Below are positions 10,631 to 21,618 of a DNA stretch of 64,000 bases, in pieces. How positions within the stretch are numbered: the stretch's first letter is position 1; each line of letters begins with the position of its first letter. A model generated the notes under the pieces. It saw only the letters and a list, made by a program, of their open reading frames with translations, was not told the origin of the DNA and searched no databases. Source of the DNA: Lathyrus oleraceus (Eukaryota; Streptophyta; Magnoliopsida; Fabales; Fabaceae); assembly GCF_024323335.1 (NCBI RefSeq), contig NC_066585.1:532532582-532596581 (forward strand), written 5' to 3'. Both the position numbers and the translations under genes were made by a program.

Positions 10631-11518
10631 TGTGATCGGTCACCATTTCCATTGAATTCCCGCCGCTAATCCGACATATTTTCATCACCTTGGTAAGATT
10701 TATGTTTGTTTTTAGTTGCATTTGAGTCAAGTATCATGTTTTGTTGGTTTGGTATTACATTACATTCGATTACGAATTTATGGCAAAAAGATCTCGTTTA
10801 TGCTTCGTTTCGGTAGTGTCATTGTTCCAGGTTTAAAAGCAAGAATGGTGAAGTTCTGGACACGCTGAAGGACGAAAATATGACAGAACATCAGGTCAAC
10901 ACGGACACCCGTGTGCCACCACACGGCCGTGTTGTTGAGCAAGCAGGGCAAAAGATGAAGCAGAAAACAGAGATCAACACGGCCACCCGTGTGCCACCAC
11001 ACGGCCGTGTTGATTAAAACAGTGCATTAACACGGGCGCCCGTGTGCAGGGACACGGCCCGTGTTGATGCTACTGTAACTAATGCTGAAATAAATTAATC
11101 CTGAAGAACAACACGGCCACCCGTGTGCCACCACACGGCCGTGTTGATTGAACGCAGCTTGGAAAACCTAATTTTTGCTGTTTGAACCGATTCTGCTCAG
11201 TAAGGGTAGTTTGGACCTTTAACTTGGAAGAGGGTCATCTGAAACTATAAGAAGGCTTGGAAGAGAAAGAAGAAGGCACTTTTGAACGGACGAACGAAAG
11301 CATTACATTGGAGAAGATAGCGAATACGACGGATTTGTAGACGGCGAGATTCAAGGGTAGCCACCATTGAAGATCAAACTCTCCTAATTCTTTGTAATGT
11401 CTAATCTTTACTTTATGAATTCTTTAAGTACTATGAGAGGCTAAACCCCATGATGCTAAGGGGGTGGTCCTGATGTTATCGTATGTTATGAATGTGAACC
11501 AATGATTTCTTGACTACT
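10631..11518 (+). repeat. 3' LTR of Athila-like element, truncated
   Basis: Starts TGTGATCGG after the polypurine tract and matches the inverted LTR at the left end. It stops abruptly at 11,518 in ...gactacta, losing about 550 bp of the LTR end. A possible TATA box lies at 11,246-11,251. Confidence 0.85.
10898..11146 (+). repeat. Four palindrome doublets in the LTR upstream of TATA
   Basis: Four units of 37-38 bp at 10,898-10,934, 10,976-11,012, 11,029-11,066 and 11,110-11,146. Each has one interrupted palindrome (ACACGG-4 nt-CCGTGT type) and one compact palindrome (ACACGGCCGTGT type). They lie 100-350 bp upstream of the likely TATA box. Confidence 0.85.
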
Positions 11519-11550
11519 AAAAAAAAAAAATAGCAAGTGAACTGGGCTAA
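11519..11550. other. Junction with filler DNA
   Basis: A run of A, then aaaaatagcaagtg (also present at 139-152 in the inverted LTR), then gtgaactgggct (also at 11,630-11,641 in the neighbouring pol fragment). Short copied pieces at a breakpoint are typical of error-prone end joining. Confidence 0.6.
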
Positions 11551-12178
11551 TCCTGTAACAGTATGGGTGGGGATCAACTCATTTTTTTCATTTTTGATCA
11601 CTGTTGTCCCTCCCTTCTTTGGTACCACGTGAACTGGGCTCACCCATGAACTGTCAGATATTGGGTAAATTAACCCCGCATCTAAAAGTTTCACGACCTC
11701 TTTGCGAACAACTTCTTTCATAGCTGGATTCAGCCTTCTCTGAGGTTGGACGACCGGATTCTGATCATCCTCCATTAAAATCTTGTGCATACACATTGTC
11801 GGGCTGATTCCTTTCAAATCGTCCATCGCCCACCCAATAGCACCTTTGTATTTTTTTAAGACTTTGATTAGCTCTCCTTCTTGTGTTTCTCTCAAACCTG
11901 AATTAATGATTGCTGGACATTTCTCCTCATTGTCAAGAAAAACATATTTGAGATGTTCCGGTAATTGTTTCAACTCTATCCCCTTTTTTATATCCTGTTT
12001 CGATTCTGAAGATGTTTTAGGTCGAAGCTCCTCCCAACGTTGCGGTCGGGAACGAGCCCACGACGGTTGTTCCTTTAACATTGCTACCACTTCGGATTCT
12101 TCCTCATCAATTCCTTCAGTATCCTCCACAATAGATAAACTCAAAACTCTCTCCAACGGAAGCCTGGGTGTTGTAATC
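11551..12178 (-). pseudogene. pol: Inverted fragment of Athila-like pol (PR-RT linker and RT start)
   Basis: The reverse complement aligns with 4,092-4,719 over 628 bases without an indel. It covers the region after protease up to the start of the RT fingers. It reads open throughout, with at least seven amino-acid differences from the copy on +, and has a sense codon where that copy has TAA (4,153). It is therefore from a related copy rather than a recent duplicate. It ends in filler at 11,550 and abuts the next pseudogene at 12,178. Confidence 0.9.
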
Positions 12179-12183
12179 AGTAC

Positions 12184-12929
12184 AAATCGGTTGGTTTTCA
12201 GTTCATCGCCGAGGATATGTACTTGTACGACCCACGCCAGATGAATTACACACATGACACCTCAACATCAAATCCCCAACAACAATGTCAGACTGGATAC
12301 ACATAACCCCCTGTCCGTCAAACGTTCCGTTCAACCAACACACAAACATACAACCAAAACATTCCATACACCCAACCCCAATACCAAGAGCATACCACAT
12401 ACCACACCAACAAATTGACCATCAACCTGATACTCAACATCGCTCCGCACCCACCCCATCACCCTACCAAAGTCGCCTAAGCCAGAACACCCAACAATCA
12501 TTCAACACCAACCGCCCATCCTCCTACCGTACCGAAGAAGCCCAAACCTCACAAAACCAAAACATCCAACAATCCTATCTCTACCAAACACCCCAACAAT
12601 CTTTCGAACCTTTCCTCGACGCATCGTTCACACCCATGTCTCCCTTCAACCGTCTCGGTCGCCCATCAATGAGTCAACCACTTCCCAACTTCTCTGGCAT
12701 GGGTCATGAGCTCAGCTACGGCAGTACACCATCGATGCATACTGAAAACTATGCTGACTTGTCTGACTACCTCAACATACCTTCTCCTGTAGTTGGTAGT
12801 GACGCTCTTGGCCCCTCATATGCTCAAACACCGGTACCGAATCATCAACGTGGGTTAGGGTCACGGGTTAGGGTAGCTAGAGGATGTGGGACTGGAGGTC
12901 GACTAGGTGATCCCGGTCATCACCATTAG
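12184..12929 (+). pseudogene. C-terminal tail of a plant-mobile-domain-type protein, frameshifted
   Basis: One frame is open to a TAA at 12,304 (DMYLYDPRQMNY). The reading then continues in another frame to a TAG at 12,927, with a Pro/Gln/Ser-rich, low-complexity tail (TPSPYQSRLSQNTQQS, NFSGMGHELSYGS) and a Gly/Arg-rich end. Such tails occur in plant mobile domain (MAIN-like) proteins linked to transposons. The globular domain is missing, cut off by the inverted pol fragment. Family assignment is from general resemblance; pseudogene status is clear from truncation and frameshift. Confidence 0.55.
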
Positions 12930-13030
12930 GTTTCTTTATGTAAACGACAAAATTTATTAATATCAATTGATCCTATATCAAATTTATCTATCACGTATAC
13001 CATTTACCAAAAAAAATTGCATTTTACACT

Positions 13031-13170
13031 GAGGCTCCAATTGAATTGGCGTCTCCTCTTAAGTCCTACACAAGGGCGCCAATTGGATTGGCTAGGGCAC
13101 CTGCCCTAACCAATCCAATTGGCGCCTCCATTCAATTTTTAAGAGGAATCTCCAATTCAATTGGCGACTC
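13031..13170. repeat. 140-bp fold-back (nested inverted repeats)
   Basis: Inner arms 13,075-13,099 and 13,102-13,126 pair at 24 of 25 positions around a 2-base loop. Outer arms 13,031-13,063 and 13,138-13,170 pair at about 27 of 33. The core motif is ggcgccaattggattgg. It could be a small fold-back transposon or a hairpin RNA source. Confidence 0.8.
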
Positions 13171-14159
13171 ATTCTAAAAGTGGGGTAGTTTGAGAATTTT
13201 TTTGAAACCAGGGGTATTTTGGGAATTTTCTTGAAAAAGTGGGTTATTTTTGTAAAAAATTCCTCAAATGGTTATTTATTTTCCTTCTTTTACATAGAGG
13301 CGTGTTCGTTTTTGCAACATGTGTGTCAGTTTCTCTATTTATTTTTATTTATTTATTTATTTATTATGGCTGCTTAATACACTAAGTATTTGAAATTTTT
13401 TAGCAAATTTTTTGAAATTTTTTTTAGCTTATATTTAATATTCTCTGCAAGGGAAATCATATAAACAATATAGTACAGGTTGTTTATGAAGTTAACTTCC
13501 GAAATGTAACGTTTTTAGTCATTTAAAGAATTTGAAAAATAATACTTAGAATGTAATATGTCACCATTCTTTATTACTAGTTACTATTTGTGTTCCATGA
13601 GGTTGGATTGGAGGTTTTTTTTTTGCCATGGACTAACTAAAATAATGATTTTTTCAAAAAAGATAAGTTTCAAGTTGCCTTTTTAAGTGTTTTTAGATGA
13701 TAATGTGTAGTAAGATAATTCTATTGGATTTAAGAAAGAATAATCCATAAGGAAGTAAGTCAAACATATAGATGTTTCGCGATCAGTCGAGCATCACCAT
13801 ATGCTGCCAAGAGTAATGTCATATGATGCCCAAAATGCTCTATAAAACGTCTGAAATGCTCCATCAGTCGCCCAAATTAGGCTTGGACCACCCAGATTAG
13901 CTATATCACCCATCCGTTCAATAAATATGATTTGTGACATATGCCCCTACAATAGCTGACAAAAGAAGTCAACACAGAAATCGTCCCCCCATGATTCAAG
14001 GAATGAATAAGTTTTCTCTGCTCCACGTTTTGGATGGGTGGTTAAGGTAAAATGCTTTATGGCTCTCTAATTCCAAGCCTATAGAATTTCTATATATATC
14101 ATGCTCCTAGAATGAGGAAGGATATGTTCATAACAATGATCTCATGGTCTCATTGTGCA
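13171..14159. other. AT-rich spacer, nothing recognised
   Basis: No ORF, LTR end or repeat of note apart from short A and T runs. It may be decayed sequence of the Ty3 relic that follows. Confidence 0.4.
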
Positions 14160-14400
14160 GTACGGCGATCGGAACGTAAAATGGTATTAATTGACCATGG
14201 AAGCTCGATGGACGTTCTGTTTTGAGACGCATTTGAAAGACTCCGACTTGATTCAAATGACATTCAGACATTTGAATGCTCCCTGGTAGGGCTCTCTAGA
14301 TAACACATACAGGTGAAGGGCCACATAACTCTCAAAATGGTATTCTGGTTAAATGATAAAGCGAAGGCATTCAAGGTCAGATACCTTGTAATAGCCATCT
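14160..14400 (+). pseudogene. Relic of a Ty3/gypsy aspartic protease
   Basis: In one frame from 14,181 it reads VLIDHGSSMDVLF, a protease active-site region of the D-x-G-S-S type, followed by KGHITLKMVF and FKVRYLV, which fit the downstream strands of gypsy proteases. In-frame stops are TGA at 14,223 and TAA at 14,301. No RT or integrase follows; the sequence passes straight into degenerate repeats, so most of pol has been lost. Confidence 0.6.
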
Positions 14401-14404
14401 CATC

Positions 14405-14930
14405 ACCATACAGCAAAAGTCCAACCTTATTTGCCATCTCACAAAAGTCCAACCTTGCTTGGCATTTCACAAGGCCAAAACTGTTTGGCACTTCAAAGCC
14501 CAATACCGCTTGGCCCCCAGTCATTTATGTTTTAAAGCCCAACCTCGTTTAACACCTCTCAAAGTCCAACCTCATTTGGTACCTCTTAAAGTTCAACCAT
14601 GCTTGACACCTATAAAATCTTAATCTTTATTGGCATCCTCTGAAGCCCAATCTTCATTGGCACATTCTAAAATCAACACATTACATACATCGATGAGTCA
14701 TCACACTTCATGTAATTCTCAACCAATATCACATCTTCATGACATATTACGCTAAATATCTGTAACATTTCATGCATCAATCAAAATGTGCCATCTCAAA
14801 CCATATTCAGTAATAATTCCTAACATAAACCAAGGTCAAATATTCACTCTTAAAGTCCAATTTTCATTAGCATCAGTCTTTAAATTACCAAATCCTAATC
14901 ATCATTGGCATCAGTCCCTCAACTTTTTCT
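14405..14930. repeat. Degenerate tandem repeat, about 31-34 bp
   Basis: A motif near aaagtccaaccttatttggcacctc recurs about ten times with drift (for example cttgcttggcattt, cgcttggccccc, tcattggcac). Non-coding. It probably belongs to the 3' UTR of the decayed Ty3 element. Confidence 0.65.
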
Positions 14931-14984
14931 CTCTCTAGTGAATCTATTAGTAAATCTTCATAGTGAATCTCCTAATCTCCTTTC

Positions 14985-16505
14985 TTAACTTATGTATCAA
15001 CCCTCATGTTGACTATGATCTTCCTTTATTGATCTATAAATCAACCCTCATGTTAACAACGATCTTTCTTTCTTGATATACGCATCAACCCTCGTGTTTA
15101 TGACAATCTTCCATTCTTGATCAATGCCCAACCCTCATGTTGACGACGATTCTACGCATAAACTCTCATGTTGACGATAATCTTTCTTTCTGGATCTACT
15201 CACCAAACTTTGTGTTAACGATGATCTTATTTTCTTGATATATGTATCAACCCTCGTATTGAAGATGATCTTCCTTTCTTGATCTGCGCATAAACCCTTG
15301 TGTTTATGACAATCTTTTTTTCTTGATCTCCGCATCAATCCTCGTGTTGACGATAATCTTCCTTTCTTAATCTACGCATCAACTCTCGTGTTGATGACAA
15401 TATTTTCTCTTGATCTATGAACCAACACTCATGTTGACGATAATCTTCCTTTCTTGACCTATGTATCAACCCTCGTGTTGACGACAATCTTCCTTTATCG
15501 ATCTATGCATTAACTGTCGTGTTGACAATGATCTTCCTTTCTTGATCTACACATCAACTTTCATGTTGATGATGATATTTCTTTCTTGATCTATGCATCA
15601 ACCTTCGTGTTGACCATGATCTTCCTTTCTTGATTTATGCATTAACTCTCGTGTTGATGATGATTTTCCTTTCTTGATCTACGCATCAACTCGCATGTTG
15701 ATCATGATCTTCCTTTCTTGATTTATGCATCAACCCTCATGTTGACGATGAACTTTCGTTCTTGACCTACACATCAACCATCATGTTGACGTCGATCTTC
15801 CTTTCTTGATCTAGACATCAGTCATCATATTAATGATGATATTCCTTTCTTGATATACGCATCAACCCTTGTGTTAACGACGATCTTCCTTTCTTGATCT
15901 ACGCATTAACCCTCATGTTAACAACGATATTCCTTTCTTGATCTATGAACCAACCCTTGTGTTGACGATGATCTTCCTTTCTTGATGTATGCATCACCCC
16001 TCGTGTTGGTGATGATCTTCCTTTCTTGATCTATGCATCAATCCTTATTTTGACGATAATCCTCTTTCCTTGATCTATACGTCAACCCTCGTATCGACGA
16101 TAATATTTCTTCCCTGATCAACGCATCAACCCTCATTTTAATGATGATATTTCTTCCTAGATCTTCGCATAAACCCTCGTGTTGACGAAGATCCTCCTTT
16201 CTTGATCTACGCATCAACCCCATACTAACGAAGATCTTTCTTTCTCAATATATGCATTAACCCTTGTGTTGACAATAATCCACCTTTCTTGATCTGTGCA
16301 TCATTCCTTGTTTTGGTGATGATCCTTCTTTCTATATCTAAGCATCAACTCTCGTGTTGATGATAATCCTTCTTTCTTGATCCATGCATCAACCCTCGTG
16401 TTGACGATAATCCTTCCTTATTGATCTATGCACCAACTCTTGTGTTGATAATGGTCCTTCTTTCTTGATATATGCACCAACTATGGTGTTGGAGACGGTC
16501 TTTCA
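14985..16505. repeat. Minisatellite, about 43-bp unit, about 35 copies
   Basis: The unit is roughly catcaaccctcgtgttgacg followed by atgatcttcctttcttgatctatg, repeated with about 10-20% drift per copy. Each unit holds a small imperfect palindrome (tcaac..gttga). Short ORFs across it are artefacts of the repetition. Confidence 0.9.
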
Positions 16506-16671
16506 CATTCCCCAATGAAGGCGATCTTTCAAGATTTATGTCATTTCTTTTCTTTTTGCTCATCGACGGGCAAAATTCGTGTCCTTCATACTTAATTATC
16601 TTTCACAAAGATTATATGAATACTTTCGTCATTTATATTCTATAAGTTAAAAATAATTAAGTAAGGACAGT

Positions 16672-17763
16672 TGTAGCACCCCAATTTTGTCAACGTATTT
16701 TAATAATGATCAGTGCATTTTAATGCACATTCTTCTATATTTATAATTATGCATTTCCATGTTTTAGTTTGGTTATTTTTCCCTTTTAATGTGTTTTTAT
16801 AATTTATCTTATTTTTACACTTATTTGTTTTTCGCAGTTTATTTTCAGCATTAGCAGTCTGCACGAATAAATTCATAACTGGAGCTAGGAGTATCAAATC
16901 GAGGCGTGCTACCAGTCGTTGGAAAGCTAAGAGAAAGAGCTACGATTTTCATGAAGAAGTCAGAAGCTAACTCGGACTTTAGCATGGTTGAAAAATCCAT
17001 TGAAGTCTTTAACACTAGATTTATATTTTGTGTTGGGTTATTTAGTTTGGGCCTGGGTTATGTTTTGTCTAAATTATGTTTATTCTACTTTTTCTATAAC
17101 CTAAGCAGCCGAACAGAGTAAACGGTATCACTATTCACGAAAATTTGAAAGCTTGTACGAATTTCATGGAGAACTAATTCCTCTGATTCGATCTGCCGTA
17201 ATTCAGGTTCCAAAACTTGAGATTATTATAATGTTAATTTTAATTTAATTCCTTTCAATGATATTTTATGTTCTTGTATGCTTAATTCGATTGCATGAAA
17301 TATATTTATTCAATTTGGTTGATTGCATGATCCTAACATAGGCACATCACGTTTGCTTAATTCATTTTTGTGTCTGATCAATCATGTTTGCTTAATCTAT
17401 GAAAACTTATCTCGTTTGCTTAATTCGGACAATAGGATCATACATCTCACAAACTTCATCGCGCTTGTCATTGAGTTTGTATCCAAATAGGAATAGACAA
17501 TCCGCTTAGGGTATTAAAATTATATTAATCGATGATAGTAGGAACTGAATCGGTAGATTGAATTATTTCATAACAGCTTATTTCAAGAATTGATTTTAAT
17601 AATCACTTTTTCTTAATCGAACACCAAACCAAACAACCCCCCTTAATTCGATTTACCTTTGGATAATAATAATCAAGAATCCTTGTGAGAACGATATCCG
17701 AGTTAAAATTGTCGTCGTACTACGTTTTTGAAAAACACTCGTTTTGACCCGCGCGCGACAACA
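16672..17763 (+). repeat. Probable LTR of the decayed Ty3 element
   Basis: Opens TGTAGCACCCCAATTTT, close to Tat-group LTR starts, and ends ...cgcgacaaca, with a U5-like stretch (ccttgtgagaacgatatc) just before. The moderately purine-rich agtaaggacagt precedes it. No matching second LTR was found, so ends and length are tentative. Confidence 0.5.
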
Positions 17764-18344
17764 GATCAAATAACATATTTCTTCATTTTAGTTCAAAGTG
17801 ATGAGCCGATTTAATTTTGCATAATAGTCAAACTGGTTTGGTGTGATTTTTAATTACATGCAAATCCTTTAAGTGTTGTATTTTGGCATGGTCACGCAAC
17901 CGTGTTTAGGATCGAATGTCATTACGCATAAACTAGATTGACATGTTTATTTGATTTTTTTCCCGCATTTTTATTAAGTTACGTGTTCTTGTTTTGGTTA
18001 TTATAATATTAGGCTAGTTAATATTCATTTACATTATTATCATAATCTTTATTATAATAATAAAATTGCATAACTTTCAAAAATATTGATTTAATTAGTA
18101 TTATTTGTTTTTGTTACCAACTTATCTTGTAATATCACAAAATGACAAAAGGAAAAAATGGTTGTCCTCTCCGATCTTTCATTCTCTCTCACGTATAACA
18201 AACTGAAAAAAAATCTTTCATTCTCTCTCATGTATAACAAACTGACAAAAAATCTTTCATTCCACTAAACAACAAAATTCACACAATTTCTCCCACACCA
18301 CTACTCCACTACCCTTTCATTGGCATTTCCAACACACAACAAGT
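17764..18344. other. AT-rich spacer with a short tandem duplication
   Basis: No gene seen. At about 18,168-18,265 a roughly 45-bp unit (atctttcattctctctca plus gtataacaaactga) is repeated two to three times. Confidence 0.5.
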
Positions 18345-18916
18345 TAAAAGGCATTTTCTTTATTATGGTTGATTAATAAAGTCCCTGGAATAGATAGTCC
18401 ATTTAATGTATTAAGTGTGACTTAATCATGAGAACACATTAAACATAAGGACGTTATTCTTAAAGTATCCGTAGTCGAGCTTTAGTGTGAAGTGGGATAA
18501 CATTAAAGCATTAAGACTATTATGTTTGTAGACTGATGATCACATCTCATGGATCATGGATAAAGAGTTATCAAGTCTTAAACATAGGTATGAATATTAA
18601 GAGTAATATTTATACCAGATTGACCCGCTATGAGAATACTATATAGAAAGTTATGCAAAGTGTCATAAGTTATTCTCACGGTGATAATGGTGTATACCAC
18701 TCTTCGACCTGAAACCACTATGGACCCTAGATGTAGAGTCGAGTGCTTTATTACTGATCAAACGTTGTCCGTAACTGGATAACCATAAAGACAGTTGATG
18801 GGTACTCCACGAAGCATGCTGAGGGACATGAGTGACCTAGATGGAATTTGCCCATCCTGCATAACAGGATAAATGTCTATGGGCCAAATATTGAACTGGA
18901 CAAGGATGACACGGTC
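18345..18916 (+). repeat. Copia 5' LTR, part 1
   Basis: Matches 39,213-39,784 of the 3' LTR with about ten differences. It begins 61 bp inside the LTR and ends at acggtc, where it joins the truncated Ogre LTR. Confidence 0.9.
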
Positions 18917-20650
18917 CACCCCTGACTTGGGATATTTTGCTTTTTATCGCAATGTCGCGGATAGCAAGAGTCGCCACCGACTTTTCTTTTATCCAATAAG
19001 GAAAGGTGGAAAAGAACAGGAAAGACCTCAATAGATTTTGGGTTCGGGAGGTACATTATACAAAGGGAAGGTGTTAGCACCCTTTGTATCCATGGTTATC
19101 CATGGGCTCTTAATTACTGGATCACTTATATTTTTGTCTGAAAAGTGTCGGTGAATTGCTTAAAAAATGTTTGAAAGAGAGTTTAACTTTGTAATGATTC
19201 TCGTATGAATGTATACAAAGTATTTATCTCATTTGATTTTGAAAATGGTTTAGAAAAATATAACTCGGTAATGATTCTAGTATGAATGTATACCAAGTAG
19301 TGATTTTCTAGGATTTGTAAAGTGTAAAGTGTGAGGGGTGGAAAATGTTTTAGGTTATGATCCAGTAATTGAGAGTTATACCTTCCTGAGGTCGTTATGG
19401 GCATTTCCTATCCTTATGAGGGTAAAACTGTCCTTACTATTGAGAAGTAAGTAATTTTACCCTTTGGATGTTAAAGGGTCATCGTAGGGTCATCGATTGG
19501 TCATTGAAGGCAACATTTATAAGGATACCTTAGCATTCGAAGGGACGATCATCATTTAACCGTAGGCTACACCGAAGGGTCATCGAGGGACAAAATCATA
19601 TTTTCGAAGGCAACATCCGAGGGACCATGATTTATTTTATGATGATTTAATCGAAGGGTCTTTGCTAAGTGTATCCCTACATTCGCGGGACATGACCGTA
19701 ATATCGTAAGGCACAAGAGAGGTCCAAGATCACATATTTAAAGGCCATATTTTAAAGTTAATTAGGTAATTAGGATGAATATCCACATTAAAATTAATAC
19801 ATTAAAATTAATACATTAAAATTAACACATTAAAATTAATCAAGTAATTTAGGGCGAATCTCCACAAGGATATCCCACAAATAAAGTGGAAGACCTAGAC
19901 AGCAATCCTTTCCTGGGACAGGTGAACCTTTACAAAATTCAGCAAACGGATTAGAATACCAAATCAGGGTGCAATCAAGAGTTGCACCAAAGCAGTAATA
20001 GTATCAGGTAAACAAAGCCTGGTTATAATAAAACAAGTCGGATGGGTAAAGATCAAAACAGAGCGAAACAGCGGCCTCCATTACAACAATTCAAGGTATC
20101 CATGCATACTTAAGTCCACATGCAAAACCTCAAATATATTTATGAATTCAATTATGATATCACATGTGCATTAGGAACATAAAGCGGTGATAGTAACGCA
20201 AACCTGTTGGCAATTGAATTGCAACCTCGAATTGGCCGATCGGATCGAATTGAGCGGAAGTGACCTTGCTGCCGTAGGCTTTTCCTTCCGGGTTTCTTTT
20301 AGGGTTACTCGGAATAAGTTAAACAGTAGTCCTGAACACTCTGCCACAAGCCGGCAGGATTTGTCCTTGGATTCGTCAACTAAACAACAAATTAAAGCGA
20401 AGAAAATAAACTAGATCCTCACGTAAGGTTGGATCCGATAAAAAGGTACACAATAGTTTCCTTTGTAGAAACTATTGTGTGAATAGAACTAACTAAATGC
20501 TGAAAAAGAAATAGGAAATTGCAAGGAAAATAGTGTAGAACTCGTAGGAAAAACAATGCCTAAGCTGCTGGAAAAAAATATGCAAAAAGTGAAAACGGCA
20601 AAGGAAAAATGTGGAAAAAGCCCCCCCCCCCTTCTAGGTTTTCTTCGTGG

Positions 20651-20659
20651 CTATTTATA
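20651..20659 (-). promoter_or_regulatory. TATA box, Ogre 3' LTR
   Basis: TATAAATAG on -. The palindrome array lies about 140-230 bp upstream. Confidence 0.6.
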
Positions 20660-20797
20660 TTGGTACCATTAAGTAACTACTTGCTGCCAAGAGCTCTTCA
20701 ATGTGGCTAATTTCATGGCGTGGATATAGGGCCCAATACTCCTCAACGTCTCCAAGTCTCTGAGACGTTACGTGCGCCCAAAAAGTAGGGTAGTAGT

Positions 20798-20880
20798 GTG
20801 ACGCTCGTCACACCATGTGTGACGTCCGTCACAAGGCTGCTTTGCGTGACGCTCGTCACGCCCTCCGTGACGTCCGTCAC
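20798..20880 (-). repeat. Four 14-bp palindromes in Ogre 3' LTR
   Basis: GTGACGNNCGTCAC at 20,798-20,811, 20,819-20,832, 20,846-20,859 and 20,867-20,880, with centres alternating CT, TC, CT, TC. They form two 35-bp doublets. The arms hold TGACG, the core of plant TGA/bZIP sites. Confidence 0.85.
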
Positions 20881-21618
20881 AAGCACAGCATTTGTGGCTT
20901 GCGCTTTGGGCTGGGCTTTGCTATTTGGTTCGTTTTCTCTCCTTTTTGCACCTCTTTTCCTCCATTTTTACTTGTGCTTCCAAATAAACCACTTTCATGT
21001 TATCACTAGGCGAGCGTGTAGCGAATAGGTCAGTTTGGGTCATTCGCGAGCTGGGCCTTCGTTCCCTTAAGATCAGTGTCATGAAAATGGGTCGGAATGC
21101 CTTGAAAAATGTCTTGAAATATAAATGGGCAAATTTTGGGGTATGACAGCTGCCCCTGTTCAATATTCTTGAACCGAGAGAGTTAGAATGGTGTGTACCG
21201 TTCGTGGTCTGGAGGTGAAAGATTATTGAACACTAGAATGCCCCAAAAATTTGCACTTGCCAATTAGTCTTGGTGGAGATGGGCTTAAAGATGCCATCCA
21301 GGTAGTTTGATGAGGAGATTTCCAGATTGTGTCGTACGTTAGACAATGTCTGAAGACATGGACGTCATACCGGGTCATACGCTAGACCGTATAGTGAATC
21401 ATCCATCATGCTGTTGACTTCGCTGGGGAGTCAGAGTATGCTATATGCTGCTGGGGATAAGGGATCAGAATGGATCATACACTGGACCATATCTGGGTAT
21501 CAGAGTGAGTTGTTCGTTAGGCGGATGACTTTGATGAGGATGAAAGATCAGAACGGATCGTACGCTAGATCGGTTCTGAATTGCAGAATGAGCCGTCCGT
21601 TAGGCTGAATCTGCTTGA

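Larger units (their letters stand above)
131..11518 (+). mobile_element. Athila-like Ty3/gypsy element with inverted terminal LTR
   Basis: On + it reads primer site (1,644), gag-pol (1,774-7,179), a third ORF (7,916-9,208), a long 3' UTR, polypurine tract and a truncated 3' LTR. The tRNA-Asp-type primer site, the DLGAS protease signature, the ORF between integrase and 3' LTR and several 'agtttgggg' polypurine motifs are hallmarks of the Athila/Calypso/Cyclops group. In place of a 5' LTR there is an inverted copy of the 3' UTR end and LTR (131-1,631). Only about six bases of a true 5' LTR (ending gatca, 1,633-1,637) remain before the primer site. The element therefore cannot replicate as it stands. 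Confidence 0.85.
18922..21148 (-). repeat. Ogre 3' LTR (nested element)
   Basis: Matches 31,233-33,468. On - it starts TGTCATACCCC and should end ...CCGTATGACA, but the last 14 bp (equivalent to 31,219-31,232) are missing at the joint with the copia LTR. Confidence 0.92.

Noticed and set aside
11783..12244. 153-codon ORF on +
   Set aside because: Opposite strand of the inverted pol fragment; the - frame has clear RT-region homology.
12285..12929. Functional host gene of 214 codons
   Set aside because: Its N-terminal part is in another frame ending in TAA at 12,304, the globular domain is absent, and it is flanked by rearrangement junctions.
15000..16500. Short ORFs in the 43-bp minisatellite as protein genes
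   Set aside because: Repetitive translations with frequent stops; the unit length is not a multiple of three and copies drift freely.
20798..20880. Regular short repeats resembling a CRISPR array
   Set aside because: Palindromes of 14 bp with 7-14-bp gaps inside a plant LTR; repeat and spacer sizes do not fit CRISPR and there is no cas gene.
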